A stretch of 64,000 bases of DNA from Rhizobium halophilum (GTDB lineage: Bacteria > Pseudomonadota > Alphaproteobacteria > Rhizobiales > Rhizobiaceae), in contig NZ_JAKJHS010000002.1 of the NCBI RefSeq assembly GCF_021648825.1, forward strand, positions 558,001 through 622,000. The letters run 5' to 3'. A model generated the notes under the pieces. It searched no databases and was not told the DNA's origin. It saw only the letters and a program-made list of their open reading frames with translations. The position numbers and the translations under genes are program-made. Positions 8,260 through 19,159 of this stretch are shown here, piece by piece. The stretch's first letter is position 1; each line of letters opens with the position of its first letter.

Positions 8260-8618
8260 ATGCTGAAATTTACCGCCGAACACGAATGGCTGAAGCTCGA
8301 GGGCGATGTCGCCACCGTCGGCATTACCACCCATGCCGCCGAGCAGTTGGGCGATCTCGTCTTCGTCGAATTGCCGGAAGTCGGCGCCGAGCTGACGAAA
8401 GACGGCAATGCCGCCACCGTTGAATCGGTGAAGGCCGCATCCGACGTCTACGCGCCGCTGGATGGCGAGGTGACCGAGGTCAACCAGGCGATCGTCGACG
8501 ACCCTTCGCTCGTCAATTCCGACCCCCAGGGCGCTGCCTGGTTCTTCAAGCTGAAACTCAAGAACCCCTCCGATGCCGATGCCTTGCTTGACGAATCGGC
8601 CTACAAGGACCTGATCGG

Positions 8619-8622
<4 letters not shown>
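8260..8622 (+). CDS. gcvH: Glycine cleavage system H protein
   Basis: A 120-residue lipoyl-carrier protein that shuttles the aminomethyl group between GcvP, GcvT and lipoamide dehydrogenase. The lipoylation site is the lysine in ESVKAAS at residue 58, within the usual beta-hairpin. FTAEHEWL and [13 protein letters not shown] are typical H-protein sequences. Its ATG follows CCGGAGAG by a few bases, 20 bases after gcvT. The stop overlaps the gcvP start by four bases, indicating coupled translation. Confidence 0.97.
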
Positions 8623-11483
<2,861 letters not shown>

Positions 11484-11492
11484 GCCGCACCA

Positions 11493-11523
11493 GAGGAGAA
11501 GGGCCCGGTGAGCCCTTCTCCTC
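11493..11523 (+). terminator. Probable terminator after gcvTHP
   Basis: A perfect 12-bp inverted repeat, GAGGAGAAGGGC at 11493-11504 and GCCCTTCTCCTC at 11512-11523, with a 7-base loop, lies ten bases after the gcvP stop. There is no following T-run, so it may be factor-assisted or a 3'-end stabiliser. Confidence 0.6.
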
Positions 11524-11655
11524 GCCTACGGGCCCGTGCGCTGCAAACCCCGCACTGATTATATTAGCAAGCTCTGCACAAGCTAAGCGTGACATTTATT
11601 GAACTACACGCGAACATCTTCTGTCGCGGCGGCACCGTCGCATGTGGGGTTATCC

Positions 11656-11916
11656 ATGCTACACAGGAATTCAACTCGTTCGGAAGTAACCCTGAAATCG
11701 GACGATCTGGAACTGCTCCAGCGTTTCCTGGAAGCTTGGTGTGAAGAGCACCATGTTGACCTTCGGGATGATCGTGCTGCAGAAGTCGCGTCTGCATTGA
11801 TCGACTGGTACCGCTCGGGGATGACGGATCGCGATCTCCTGAAGTGTGACCCTCCCGTTCTTTCTCCTAAGCCTGAGAATATCCGGCATCTTCTGCGGCG
11901 GCTTTCAGAAACTTGA
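11656..11916 (+). CDS. Small conserved-looking hypothetical protein
   Basis: An 86-residue acidic, helical protein ([24 protein letters not shown], then [19 protein letters not shown]). No domain is recognised. An ATG at 11656 is preceded by GGGG at eight bases; a TTG at 11599 would add 19 unlikely residues. It has the look of the small rhizobial proteins with a [12 protein letters not shown] core, but I cannot name its role. It stands alone between gcvP and the cold-shock gene. Confidence 0.6.
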   Translation: MLHRNSTRSEVTLKSDDLELLQRFLEAWCEEHHVDLRDDRAAEVASALIDWYRSGMTDRDLLKCDPPVLSPKPENIRHLLRRLSET

Positions 11917-12130
11917 CCACTGCTCCTGGCAAGCTACCACGCGGTTGGATGGGAGATATTATTTGCCTGCGGCACTTGTCTTGTTTCGATTAGCCGCTAT
12001 GTTGAGCCTATCGAACTTTGCTAGCGACTTTTGTTCCCAAGCTACGGCTGTTTCAGAACTCCTCGTCATCGTCGATTATCCAGATCGGTCATTGCGACCG
12101 GGCCCACCAACGATTACAAGGAATATCGTT

Positions 12131-12340
12131 ATGAATACAGGTACCGTAAAGTGGTTCAACAGCACGAAGGGCTTTGGTTTTATCCAGCCTGACAACGGCA
12201 GCCAGGACGTTTTCGTTCATGTCTCGGCCGTTGAGCGCGCTGGCATGCGTGGCCTGACCGAAGGTCAGAAGATCAGCTACGACATCGTCCAGGACAAGCG
12301 TTCGGGCAAGAGCTCTGCAGACAATCTGCAGGCCGCCTAA
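12131..12340 (+). CDS. Cold-shock domain protein (CspA family)
   Basis: A 69-residue single cold-shock domain. RNP1 (KGFGFIQP) and RNP2 (VFVHVSAV) nucleic-acid-binding motifs are both present, with the usual [10 protein letters not shown] start. CspA-type proteins bind single-stranded RNA and melt structures at low temperature or during stress. The ATG at 12131 has AAGGA ten bases upstream. The gap of about 210 bases before it could include the long structured leader typical of csp mRNAs. It ends in a strong intrinsic terminator. Confidence 0.95.
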   Translation: MNTGTVKWFNSTKGFGFIQPDNGSQDVFVHVSAVERAGMRGLTEGQKISYDIVQDKRSGKSSADNLQAA

Positions 12341-12399
12341 AGTTTCATTGCCACGTGCGACCATGGATCTACCGGGGCGTCGTGGGCGGTGATAGTGAA

Positions 12400-12430
12400 G
12401 GTCGGGAGCAGTCCCGGCCTTTTGTTTTTT
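12400..12430 (+). terminator. Intrinsic terminator of the cold-shock gene
   Basis: An 8-bp stem (GGTCGGGA, 12400-12407, with TCCCGGCC, 12412-12419, one G-T pair) with loop GCAG is followed by a T-rich run at 12420-12430. Classic rho-independent structure on the plus strand. Confidence 0.85.
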
Positions 12431-12588
12431 GCGCATCTTTTGAATGAGGCGCAGCTGAAGCTGGATGATCATCGAGCTTCTCCCCACTGAAGGGGCAAAA
12501 GACCCACCTCTCCTTCAGTGATATTTTCTGGGTCACTTCCGAACTGGTTCGGAACAAGCAGCGGCCTATGGCCGGAAAGGAGCAATTT

Positions 12589-12831
12589 TTGCAGGTACTC
12601 GTCCGAGATAATAATGTCGATCAAGCGCTGCGGGTGTTGAAGAAGAAGATGCAGCGCGAGGGCCTCTTCCGTGAAATTCGCGCACGCGAATCCTATGAAA
12701 AGCCGTCGGAAAAGCGGGCTCGCGAAAAGGCTGAGGGTATCCGCCGGGCAAGGAAGCTGGCCCGCAAGAAGATGCAGCGCGAAGGCCTTTTGCCGGCGCC
12801 AAAAAAGAAGGTCTTTGGCGGTAGCCGCTAA
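12589..12831 (+). CDS. rpsU: 30S ribosomal protein S21
   Basis: An 80-residue basic protein with the S21 core [30 protein letters not shown] and [26 protein letters not shown]21 sits on the platform of the 30S subunit and aids initiation. The true start is very probably TTG at 12589, because AAAGGAG lies six bases upstream and MQVLVRDNN is the standard N-terminus; an ATG at 12568 would add seven residues including the ribosome-binding site. Several rhizobia have more than one rpsU copy, so this may be one of two. Confidence 0.93.
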   Translation: MQVLVRDNNVDQALRVLKKKMQREGLFREIRARESYEKPSEKRAREKAEGIRRARKLARKKMQREGLLPAPKKKVFGGSR

Positions 12832-12841
12832 GGCCGACCCT

Positions 12842-12862
12842 ACGCGGCCCTCGTGGCCGCGT
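12842..12862 (+). terminator. Inverted repeat between rpsU and the next gene
   Basis: ACGCGGCC (12842-12849) and GGCCGCGT (12855-12862) form a perfect 8-bp stem eleven bases after the rpsU stop. No T-run follows. It could partially terminate or stabilise the rpsU transcript before the downstream small gene. Confidence 0.45.
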
Positions 12863-12888
12863 CCAATGTTCATGCAAAGGAGCATGCC

Positions 12889-13086
12889 ATGACCGCCACC
12901 AAGGAAGAGTTTTTCAAGCCGGCAAAGATGTCCGCCCAAGCCAAGGCGGAGCAGACAAACACAGTTGTCCGGGACATTTTGGACGCCGAGACCTCGGCTC
13001 GTGAAAAGAAGACGGAACGTTTGAAAGCCTTGCGCCTTGCGCAGCCCGCGCCAGCGCCGGTGAAGACAGGCAAGGCCAAGCGTTAA
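12889..13086 (+). CDS. Small basic hypothetical protein downstream of rpsU
   Basis: A 65-residue, lysine- and alanine-rich helical protein (MTATKEEFFKPAKMSAQAKAE at the start, KTERLKALRLAQ later). No family is recognised. Its start at 12889 has AAAGGAG with exactly the same spacing as rpsU, so the two are probably translated alike from one transcript. Charge and size would suit an RNA- or ribosome-associated role, but that is only inference. Confidence 0.65.
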   Translation: MTATKEEFFKPAKMSAQAKAEQTNTVVRDILDAETSAREKKTERLKALRLAQPAPAPVKTGKAKR

Positions 13087-13201
13087 AGGCACATCCGAAG
13101 ACCACTAATCCTGAACTACGCTCTCCCGGAATGTAGGCTCGCATCGGTCTTCATGCTATCAACGAGCAGTCAAGACTCACCTCAACAGCAGGAAGACACA
13201 C

Positions 13202-13336
13202 ATGGACCGCAACAACAGCGATGGGCTCTGGGACAAGTTTTTCGATACTGATTCTCAATCCGGTACCGGCCGTTTCGTTGCGTTGATAGCTGCTTTCGCT
13301 GTTCTTGGCGGAGGGTTGTCCTGGCTCGCATCCTGA
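13202..13336 (+). CDS. Very small membrane protein (44 aa)
   Basis: An ATG at 13202 opens a 44-residue frame: a polar N-terminus (MDRNNSDGLWDKFFDTDSQS) followed by one hydrophobic segment (RFVALIAAFAVLGGGLSWLA) and a stop at 13334-13336. AGGAAG lies about ten bases upstream. One membrane helix and a plausible ribosome-binding site make it a credible small protein, but there is no family evidence. Confidence 0.45.
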   Translation: MDRNNSDGLWDKFFDTDSQSGTGRFVALIAAFAVLGGGLSWLAS

Positions 13337-13511
13337 GCAAAGACAACGGCCCTTACAGCCTCGTTAACTCCTTCTAATCCACCGACCCCTACCTTCTCTT
13401 CATAAAGACGCCAATTTCCCTTTCCAGCGCAGTCCTTGCAGTCCTGCGATGCGTCGTGAAGACCTCATGCCCCTTCTTTTCATCCGCCCGGACCTTCTCT
13501 AGTGTCGTGTG

Positions 13512-14180
13512 ATGGATCGTTACCGTCTCTCTCTCCTCCTCCGTTCAGCCCTGCTCGCATGTTTGAATGTATCCCCTTGGGCAGCACTGGAGGCCATCCC
13601 TGCGGCTGCGCAACAGGCCGTCTTCCCGCCAGCGCCGGATGCACCTCAACCCATGTGGCGAGTGACTGAGACCATTCACACCTATGGCATACGAGGAGCG
13701 ACCGGCATCGAGCTCTACCGCTCGATTGGGGAACGCGGCCCCGCCGCCGGCGTGCAGGCCATCGCGCATACGAGCTTCAGGCTCACCTGGACACGCGACT
13801 ATCGCCCGCAGCCCGACGGCGCCTGCGTGCTGGCGGTAGCCAAACCAAAGTTGACCATCACCTATACGCTGCCCAAGGCCCCGGAAAATCTACCCCAGGC
13901 GGTACAGGAGAGCTGGACGCGCTTCATAGCCGGGGTGGAGAAGCACGAGCGCGTCCACGGCGAGCAGATCATCGAGATGGTCAAGGGGATCCAGGTTTTC
14001 AGCCTCGGCCTGCGTGCCGAAGACGACCCGAAGTGCCAGAAGGTGCGCGCCAGTCTGCAGGCACAACTGAAACAGTTCTCCGACGAACGCGTGCGCCAGT
14101 CGCGGGAGTTCGACGATGTGGAGCTCACCGAAGGCGGCGCGGTCCACCAGCTGATCCTTGCCCTCGTTAATGGCCCTTGA
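13512..14180 (+). CDS. DUF922 family, predicted secreted Zn-dependent protease
   Basis: A 222-residue exported protein. A signal peptide (RLSLLLRSALLACLNV, cleavage near AAAQQA) precedes a beta-rich domain with HTYGIRGATGIELYRSIGERGP and TSFRLTWTRDYRP. HERVHGEQ near residue 145 gives an HExxH zinc-binding signature. This combination is diagnostic of DUF922. Its substrate is unknown. An in-frame GTG immediately precedes the chosen ATG. It is a lone gene converging on the PRC-barrel protein. Confidence 0.8.
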   Translation: MDRYRLSLLLRSALLACLNVSPWAALEAIPAAAQQAVFPPAPDAPQPMWRVTETIHTYGIRGATGIELYRSIGERGPAAGVQAIAHTSFRLTWTRDYRPQPDGACVLAVAKPKLTITYTLPKAPENLPQAVQESWTRFIAGVEKHERVHGEQIIEMVKGIQVFSLGLRAEDDPKCQKVRASLQAQLKQFSDERVRQSREFDDVELTEGGAVHQLILALVNGP

Positions 14181-14213
14181 GCTGCCGGGCAGCGACCGAG
14201 TTGCTCCAGCACG

Positions 14214-14244
14214 CTAAAGAAAAGCCCCCGCAGAGACTGCGGGG
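14214..14244 (-). terminator. Intrinsic terminator of the PRC-barrel gene
   Basis: CCCCGCAG (14226-14233) and CTGCGGGG (14237-14244) form a perfect stem with a 3-base loop. On the minus strand it is followed by CTTTTCTTT, a T-rich tract, so it terminates the gene ending at 14280. Confidence 0.8.
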
Positions 14245-14279
14245 ACTCAAAACGACGAAGAAATCGTCTTCGTTATGGC

Positions 14280-15083
14280 TTACTGCTGGTCCTGCATCTC
14301 GCCGCGGACGCCTTCAAACGCAGGAGCGTCTTCCAGCTGCTGGCGGGTCACGTTGAGGACGATGCGCTCCGGGAGGCCGTCTTCGCCGATCTGGATCGTG
14401 TCGGCATCGTTGGCAGCCATTTCGGCATTGTCGCCGGTCGCCGGCATGCCGGTGCCCGTGGTGGTGTTGGTGGTCGCAGCCGGGTCATTGGTCATGGCCG
14501 TCTGGTTGCCGTCAGCCGGAGCGATGGTCGCGCCGCCAGCAGACGTTGTTGCCGTGCCGGTAGCATCGGTCGAAGCGGTGGTTTCTTCCGAAACTCCCTG
14601 CTGCTGCTCCATCTTCATGGCAGCCTGATCGGCTTCAGCCTGCGTTGCGCCCGGGCCCAGCTCGAGAGCACTCATGTCGATGGCGACATCCTTTTCGCCG
14701 ATGCCGAGGAAGCCGCCCACGCCAACAATCACGGCATTGACGGAGCCGTCCTGGCTAACGAGGACGTCGTTGATTTCGCCGATGCTCTCACCGTCGGAAC
14801 CGTAGACAGACTTGCCCTGGAAATCGGAAACGCGCCATGCGCCGGTCGACGGTACGGTTACGAACGGACCTTCGGTCATGTTGCCGGCGTCAGCCGTCGC
14901 GCCCATCGGCTTTACGTCGTTCATGCCGCCGGCGGCATTGTTCTGGTTGGTCATCGTCGCGTCGTCCTGGACGACGCCCGGAGCTGCCGGGGCAGTCGTT
15001 GCGGCACCGTCGTTCGTCTGGGCAGACGCAGCCAGCGGGAAGGCCGCGGAGAGAAGAAGGATGGAAAGCATACGCTTGGTCAT
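14280..15083 (-). CDS. Exported PRC-barrel domain protein
   Basis: A 267-residue protein with a signal peptide (MTKRMLSILLLSAAFPLAASA). A PRC-barrel domain follows at about residues 80-150 (WRVSDFQGKSVYGSDGES, INDVLVSQDGSVNAVIVGVGGFLGIGEKDVAI). A long low-complexity Thr/Ala/Asn-rich linker (about 165-235) leads to a short C-terminal block (LPERIVLNVTRQQLEDAPAFEG). PRC barrels are small adaptor folds; periplasmic versions in rhizobia are stress-linked but mechanistically unclear. The ATG at 15083 has GGAG eight bases upstream; 23 further in-frame residues upstream are unlikely. It is followed by a clear terminator. Confidence 0.85.
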   Translation of the reverse strand: MTKRMLSILLLSAAFPLAASAQTNDGAATTAPAAPGVVQDDATMTNQNNAAGGMNDVKPMGATADAGNMTEGPFVTVPSTGAWRVSDFQGKSVYGSDGESIGEINDVLVSQDGSVNAVIVGVGGFLGIGEKDVAIDMSALELGPGATQAEADQAAMKMEQQQGVSEETTASTDATGTATTSAGGATIAPADGNQTAMTNDPAATTNTTTGTGMPATGDNAEMAANDADTIQIGEDGLPERIVLNVTRQQLEDAPAFEGVRGEMQDQQ

Positions 15084-15191
15084 GACAGGCTCCTTGTTGA
15101 GCGTAATTGGGACGCGGGAAGAATGCGCATCCTTCAACTTCGTTCCGCTCAAACAGAAAACCTGATGACGATTTAGAAAAAGCCGCTCCCG

Positions 15192-16223
15192 TCAGCCGGC
15201 CTTGCGGGCCGCCTCCATGGCCGGCTCCGGAGAGCCTGCGACATCCACCGCGCCAAATGCCTCCGCGATCACCTGCGGGCCTGCGCCAGGCTTGGTCGAC
15301 TCGGTCGACAGGATCTGACGATAGCGCCGCGCACCCGGATATCCCTGGAAGAGACCGACCATGTGCCGGGTCACGTGGTTCAGCCGCCCGCCCTGCGCCA
15401 GAACCCGCTCGCTATAGGCCGTCATCGTCTCGCAGAGCGCCGTCCAGTCGACATCTCTGTGTGGCGCTCTGAAAATTTTCTCGTCCACCTCGGCCAGAAG
15501 TCCGGCATTCTGGTAGGCAGCCCGTCCGAGCATCACCCCGTCCATTTGGTCGAGATGGTGGCGGGCCTGGTCGAGATCCGCGATCCCGCCATTGATGCCG
15601 AGGAAGACATCCGGGTTCTCCTCCTTCATCCGGTGGACGAGGCCGTGATCGAGCGGCGGCACCTCGCGGTTCTCCTTCGGCGACAGGCCCTGCAGCCAGG
15701 CCTTGCGGGCATGGATCCAGATCGCATCCGCCCCAGCGCCGATCATGCGGGCAAGAAACTCCGGCAGCACCGCCTCCGGCTCCTGCTCGTCCACCCCAAT
15801 GCGACACTTCACCGTCAACGGCACGCCCGCCACCCGCTTCATCGCCGTAACACAGTCCGCCACCAGCTCCGGCATGCGCATCAGGCAGGCGCCGAAGGTG
15901 CCCGACTGCACCCGGTCCGAGGGGCAGCCGACATTGAGGTTGATCTCGTCATAGCCGAAGTCCGAGGCGATCCGCACTGCCTCGGCGAGCTTTGCCGGGT
16001 CCGAGCCGCCAAGCTGCAGCGCCACCGGATGCTCTTCCGGCGAAAAGCCGAGCAACCTGTCCCGCGGCCCGTGGATGATCGCATCCGCCACCACCATCTC
16101 AGTATAAAGCAGCGCCTCCCCCGTCAGCTGCCGGTGGAAATAGCGGCAATGCCGGTCGGTCCAGTCGATCATCGGCGCCACGGCGAAAATCTTGCGGCCG
16201 TCGTTGAGGGCTTGTGAATACAT
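15192..16223 (-). CDS. dusA: tRNA-dihydrouridine(20/20a) synthase DusA
   Basis: A 343-residue FMN-dependent TIM-barrel enzyme that reduces uridines in the tRNA D-loop. Diagnostic stretches are FAVAPMIDWTDRHCRYFHR at the N-terminus, the catalytic-cysteine segment NLNVGCPSDRVQSG, and LTVKCRIGVD. The CRYFHRQL form and overall length point to DusA rather than DusB or DusC. The ATG at 16223 is chosen because AAAGGA precedes it; alternatives at 16238 and 16286 add up to 21 unsupported residues. It is divergent from the carbonic anhydrase-like gene. Confidence 0.92.
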   Translation of the reverse strand: MYSQALNDGRKIFAVAPMIDWTDRHCRYFHRQLTGEALLYTEMVVADAIIHGPRDRLLGFSPEEHPVALQLGGSDPAKLAEAVRIASDFGYDEINLNVGCPSDRVQSGTFGACLMRMPELVADCVTAMKRVAGVPLTVKCRIGVDEQEPEAVLPEFLARMIGAGADAIWIHARKAWLQGLSPKENREVPPLDHGLVHRMKEENPDVFLGINGGIADLDQARHHLDQMDGVMLGRAAYQNAGLLAEVDEKIFRAPHRDVDWTALCETMTAYSERVLAQGGRLNHVTRHMVGLFQGYPGARRYRQILSTESTKPGAGPQVIAEAFGAVDVAGSPEPAMEAARKAG

Positions 16224-16364
16224 CTCGGTCCTTTCCATCGCCGCGCTCATACAGCAAGCGCGCCCCATTCGCCAGTTTTCCGCCACCGGGTTCGCCGCTA
16301 GGATGCCGGCGATTCATCGGCGGGCTCATCTCCCGCAACAAGAAGGACGACACCGGGAGGAACC

Positions 16365-16892
16365 ATGCCGCTCTATGCTCTGGGAGAGAAACAGCCGAAG
16401 ACCCCTGCCCCCGACCGCTACTGGATCGCGCCGACCGCAACTGTGGTGGGCGATGTCGAGATCGGCGAGGACGTCGGCATCTGGTTCGGCGCGGTCCTGC
16501 GCGGCGACAACGAGCCAATCGTCATCGGCGCGCGCACCAACATCCAGGAAGGCGTGATGATCCACAATGATCGCGGCTTCCCCGTCACCATCGGAGCAGA
16601 CTGCACCATCGGCCATCACGCCATCATCCACGGCTGCACCATCGGCGAAAACGCCCTCGTCGGCATGGGCGCGACGATCCTGAACGGCGCCAGGATAGGC
16701 AACAACTGCCTGATCGGAGCCAATGCGCTGGTCACCGAAGGCAAGGAAATCCCCGACAACTCGCTGATCGTCGGCTCGCCCGCGAAGGTCATCCGCACGC
16801 TCGACGAGACGGCGGTTGCCGCCCTGCGCAAGTCGGCAGCACATTACGTGGAGCGCTGGAAACTGTTCGCCCGCGACCTGCGGCAGCTCTAG
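16365..16892 (+). CDS. Gamma-carbonic anhydrase family protein
   Basis: A 175-residue left-handed beta-helix protein made of hexapeptide repeats (I-G-x-x-x-x periodicity through residues 25-140). The putative metal-binding histidines lie in VMIHND and TIGHHAIIHGC, as in YrdA/PaaY/Cam-like proteins. RGDNEPIVIGARTNIQEG is a strong family signature. These proteins bind zinc or iron, and some hydrate CO2, but activity of this subgroup is often undetected. Start at 16365 follows GGGAGGAACC. It is convergent with zur. Confidence 0.88.
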   Translation: MPLYALGEKQPKTPAPDRYWIAPTATVVGDVEIGEDVGIWFGAVLRGDNEPIVIGARTNIQEGVMIHNDRGFPVTIGADCTIGHHAIIHGCTIGENALVGMGATILNGARIGNNCLIGANALVTEGKEIPDNSLIVGSPAKVIRTLDETAVAALRKSAAHYVERWKLFARDLRQL

Positions 16893-16916
16893 GGCAGGAT
16901 TGGTCGAAGGCGCCCC

Positions 16917-17327
16917 TCAGGCGGCGCACTGCTCGCAAAGGCCGCGGATCTCGATCGTTGTCTTGGCCGGCTTGAACTTGCGCTCTCTGGCCCAGTCGTC
17001 GAGCCGATGGTCGACGGCATGTTCGTGGAACTCCACCACATGCCCGCAGCTCTCGCAGATGGCGAAGGCAACGGTGCCATGGCCATGGCCGCCGCAGCAT
17101 TCCTTCTCCTGGTGCGCACAGGCAACGAATGCATTGAGGCTTTCCAGCCGGTGCACCATGCCGCGCTCCAAGAGCTTGTCCAGCGCCCGGTAGACCTGCA
17201 GCGGCGCCCGGAAGCCATGGTCGCGCAGCTTGTCCAGGATCGTGTAGGCGCTAAGCGGCGCGTCCGACCGCGAAAGCACGTCGAAGACCAGCGACTGGTT
17301 CTTGGTCAGGCCGGGAGCAGCGGTCAT
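16917..17327 (-). CDS. zur: Zinc uptake regulator Zur (Fur family)
   Basis: A 136-residue Fur-family repressor. The winged-helix DNA-binding domain (residues 8-68) includes LSAYTILDKLRDHG and APLQVYRALDKL. The metal-binding half has a Cys/His-rich loop (CAHQEKECCGGHGHG) plus two structural-zinc CxxC pairs, CESC at 91-94 and CEQC at 131-134. Its start codon overlaps the znuB stop by four bases, so it is the last gene of znuCB-zur and probably feeds back on the Zur boxes at 19091-19125. Confidence 0.93.
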   Translation of the reverse strand: MTAAPGLTKNQSLVFDVLSRSDAPLSAYTILDKLRDHGFRAPLQVYRALDKLLERGMVHRLESLNAFVACAHQEKECCGGHGHGTVAFAICESCGHVVEFHEHAVDHRLDDWARERKFKPAKTTIEIRGLCEQCAA

Positions 17328-18145
17328 GGGCGAATTCCTCCGGTGGTGGCGTCCGCGCCTGAACGGCCGAGCGGCAGCAGGCTGACGATGAAGAGAGCGA
17401 GCGCGGCAACCACGATCGATGGCCCGGACGGCGTGTCATAATGTAGGGATCCGAACAGCCCCCCTGCAACCGCCAGCGCGCCGATCAGTGATGCGAGCAC
17501 CGCCATCCGCTCCGGGCTTGCCGAAAACCGGCGCGCTGTGGCGGCGGGAATGATCAGCAGCGACGTTATCAGCAGGATGCCGACGATCTTCATGGCGATC
17601 GCGATCACCAGCGCCATCATCAGCATGAAGAGAAGCCGCGCCCGCTCCGGCTTCAAACCCTCGGCCTCCGCGACGTCCTCGCTGATGGTGGAGGCAACCA
17701 GCGGCCGCCAGAGCCAGACGACCGCGGCAAGCACGACCAGGCCGCCGCCCCAGATCAGCGCGATGTCCTCACGGGTGACGGCAAGGATGTCGCCGAACAG
17801 GAAGGCCATCAGGTCGATCCTGACCCAGCTCATGAAGGCGACCAGCACGAGCCCGATCGCAAGCGTCGAATGCGACAGGATGCCGAGCAGCGCATCGGCC
17901 GACAGCGCCTGGCGGCGCTGCAGGATGAGAAGGATGAGCGACACGACAACAGCGACCCCGAAGACGCTCACCATCAGGTTGAGCGAAAAGAGCAGCGAGA
18001 GCGCGACGCCGAGAAGCGCCGAATGGGCCATGGTGTCGCCGAAATAGGCCATCCGCCGCCAGACGACGAAGCAGCCGAGCGGCCCGGTGGTCACGGCCAC
18101 GCCAATCCCGGCGATAAGGGCGCGAACGAAAAAGTCATCAAGCAT
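17324..18145 (-). CDS. znuB: Zinc ABC transporter permease ZnuB
   Basis: A 273-residue integral membrane protein of the ABC-3 family with about seven or eight hydrophobic helices. Family signatures are MLDDFFVRALIAGIGVAVTTGPLGCFVVWRRMAYFGDTMAHSALLG (start through helix 2), EAEGLKPER, and a KIVGILLITSLLIIPAATAR segment. It forms the zinc pathway driven by ZnuC. The open frame continues upstream through the His-rich end of znuC, but the family start is the ATG at 18145, overlapping the znuC stop by eight bases. Confidence 0.94.
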   Translation of the reverse strand: MLDDFFVRALIAGIGVAVTTGPLGCFVVWRRMAYFGDTMAHSALLGVALSLLFSLNLMVSVFGVAVVVSLILLILQRRQALSADALLGILSHSTLAIGLVLVAFMSWVRIDLMAFLFGDILAVTREDIALIWGGGLVVLAAVVWLWRPLVASTISEDVAEAEGLKPERARLLFMLMMALVIAIAMKIVGILLITSLLIIPAATARRFSASPERMAVLASLIGALAVAGGLFGSLHYDTPSGPSIVVAALALFIVSLLPLGRSGADATTGGIRP

Positions 18146-19052
18146 GGCGTGCCGCCTCCCCGTCCTTGCTACCGTGGTCGTGGCTGTGGTGACCGTACTC
18201 GTGAGAATGATCGTGATCTTCGTGGTCGTGATCGTGGTGGTGATGATGCCCGTCTTCGGGGTGGCAGTGGTCGGTGATCGAGCCGTCACCATGTAACACG
18301 CGACCGTCCGGGAGATGGGTGTGGTCGTGCTGGTGGCTGTAGAGGGCGAGCCCGCGGGCATTGGCGCCGAAGAGGCGCTGGTAGTCCTCGCTGCGGCTGA
18401 CGCTGTCGGGCGTGCCACGGCAGCAGACATGGCCGTTGAGGCAGATCACCGTGTCGGTTGCCGCCATGACCATATGCAGGTCGTGAGAGATGAGCAGGAT
18501 GCCGCAGCCGGTGGTGTCTCGGATTTGGCGGATAAGGTCGTAGAGCGCCGTCTCGCCGGCGAAATCGACGCCCTGAACCGGCTCGTCAAGAACAAGCAGG
18601 TCGGGCTTGCGGGCGATCGCACGGGCCAGCAGCGCCCGCTGAAATTCTCCCCCGGAAAGATGGCGCACCTCTGCATCGATCAAATGAGAGATTCCGGTCG
18701 CCGAAAGAGCCCCAAGGAGATCGGCATCTGTCAGGCTGTTGGTCAGGCGCATGAGCCGGCGGACGGACAGAGGCATGGTCCAGTCGATCGAAAGCTTCTG
18801 CGGCACATAACCGATGCGCAGGTCTCCGGAGCGGGCAACGGAACCCTCGCTCGGACGCAGGACGCCGGTGACGAGCTTTGCCGTCGTCGACTTGCCCGCC
18901 CCGTTCGGGCCGATCAGGGTGAGAATTTCACCGCGGTTGATGGAGAGATCGACGCCCCGCACCAGCCAGCGGCCATTGCGCTGGATGCCGGCCTTCTGCA
19001 GGTCGACGAGTTGGTTGCGGCCCTGAGATCCGCCCTTGTTTTGCATCAGCAT
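18138..19052 (-). CDS. znuC: Zinc ABC transporter ATP-binding protein ZnuC
   Basis: A 304-residue ABC ATPase. Walker A is GPNGAGKST (near residue 44), the signature is LSGGEFQRALLARAI, Walker B is DLLVLDEPVQGVD, and the switch histidine is in LLISHDLHMV. A C-terminal extension of about 60 residues is extremely rich in His and Asp (HHHHDHDHEDHDHSH), a common ZnuC trait that may bind zinc. First gene of znuCB-zur, facing znuA across 107 bases with two Zur-like boxes. An alternative start two codons in (19046) is possible. Confidence 0.94.
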   Translation of the reverse strand: MLMQNKGGSQGRNQLVDLQKAGIQRNGRWLVRGVDLSINRGEILTLIGPNGAGKSTTAKLVTGVLRPSEGSVARSGDLRIGYVPQKLSIDWTMPLSVRRLMRLTNSLTDADLLGALSATGISHLIDAEVRHLSGGEFQRALLARAIARKPDLLVLDEPVQGVDFAGETALYDLIRQIRDTTGCGILLISHDLHMVMAATDTVICLNGHVCCRGTPDSVSRSEDYQRLFGANARGLALYSHQHDHTHLPDGRVLHGDGSITDHCHPEDGHHHHHDHDHEDHDHSHEYGHHSHDHGSKDGEAARHA

Positions 19053-19090
19053 CTTTTTCTCGTGCCCTGTTGCCTGCCGCTATGACACAC

Positions 19091-19103
19091 GTTATAGCAT
19101 AAC
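19091..19103. promoter_or_regulatory. Zur box 1
   Basis: GTTATAGCATAAC is a perfect GTTAT-N3-ATAAC palindrome, matching the core reported for alphaproteobacterial Zur sites. It is 38 bases upstream of znuC and between the divergent znuC and znuA genes, as expected for joint repression by Zur-Zn. Confidence 0.8.
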
Positions 19104-19112
19104 GCAATTGAT

Positions 19113-19125
19113 GTAATAACATTAC
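19113..19125. promoter_or_regulatory. Zur-like box 2
   Basis: GTAATAACATTAC is a second palindrome (GTAAT-N3-ATTAC) ten bases after box 1 and 34 bases before znuA. Centre-to-centre spacing is 22 bases, two helical turns, so two Zur dimers could lie on the same face. It differs from the consensus at one base in each half. Confidence 0.65.
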
Positions 19126-19159
19126 CTACACCTGCAAAACCGATAACAAGGAAGTCGCG

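Noticed and set aside
18146..18430. N-terminal extension of znuB through the end of znuC
   Set aside because: The extra 95 residues are a Thr/Ser low-complexity translation of the His-rich znuC tail in another frame; the family start is at 18145.
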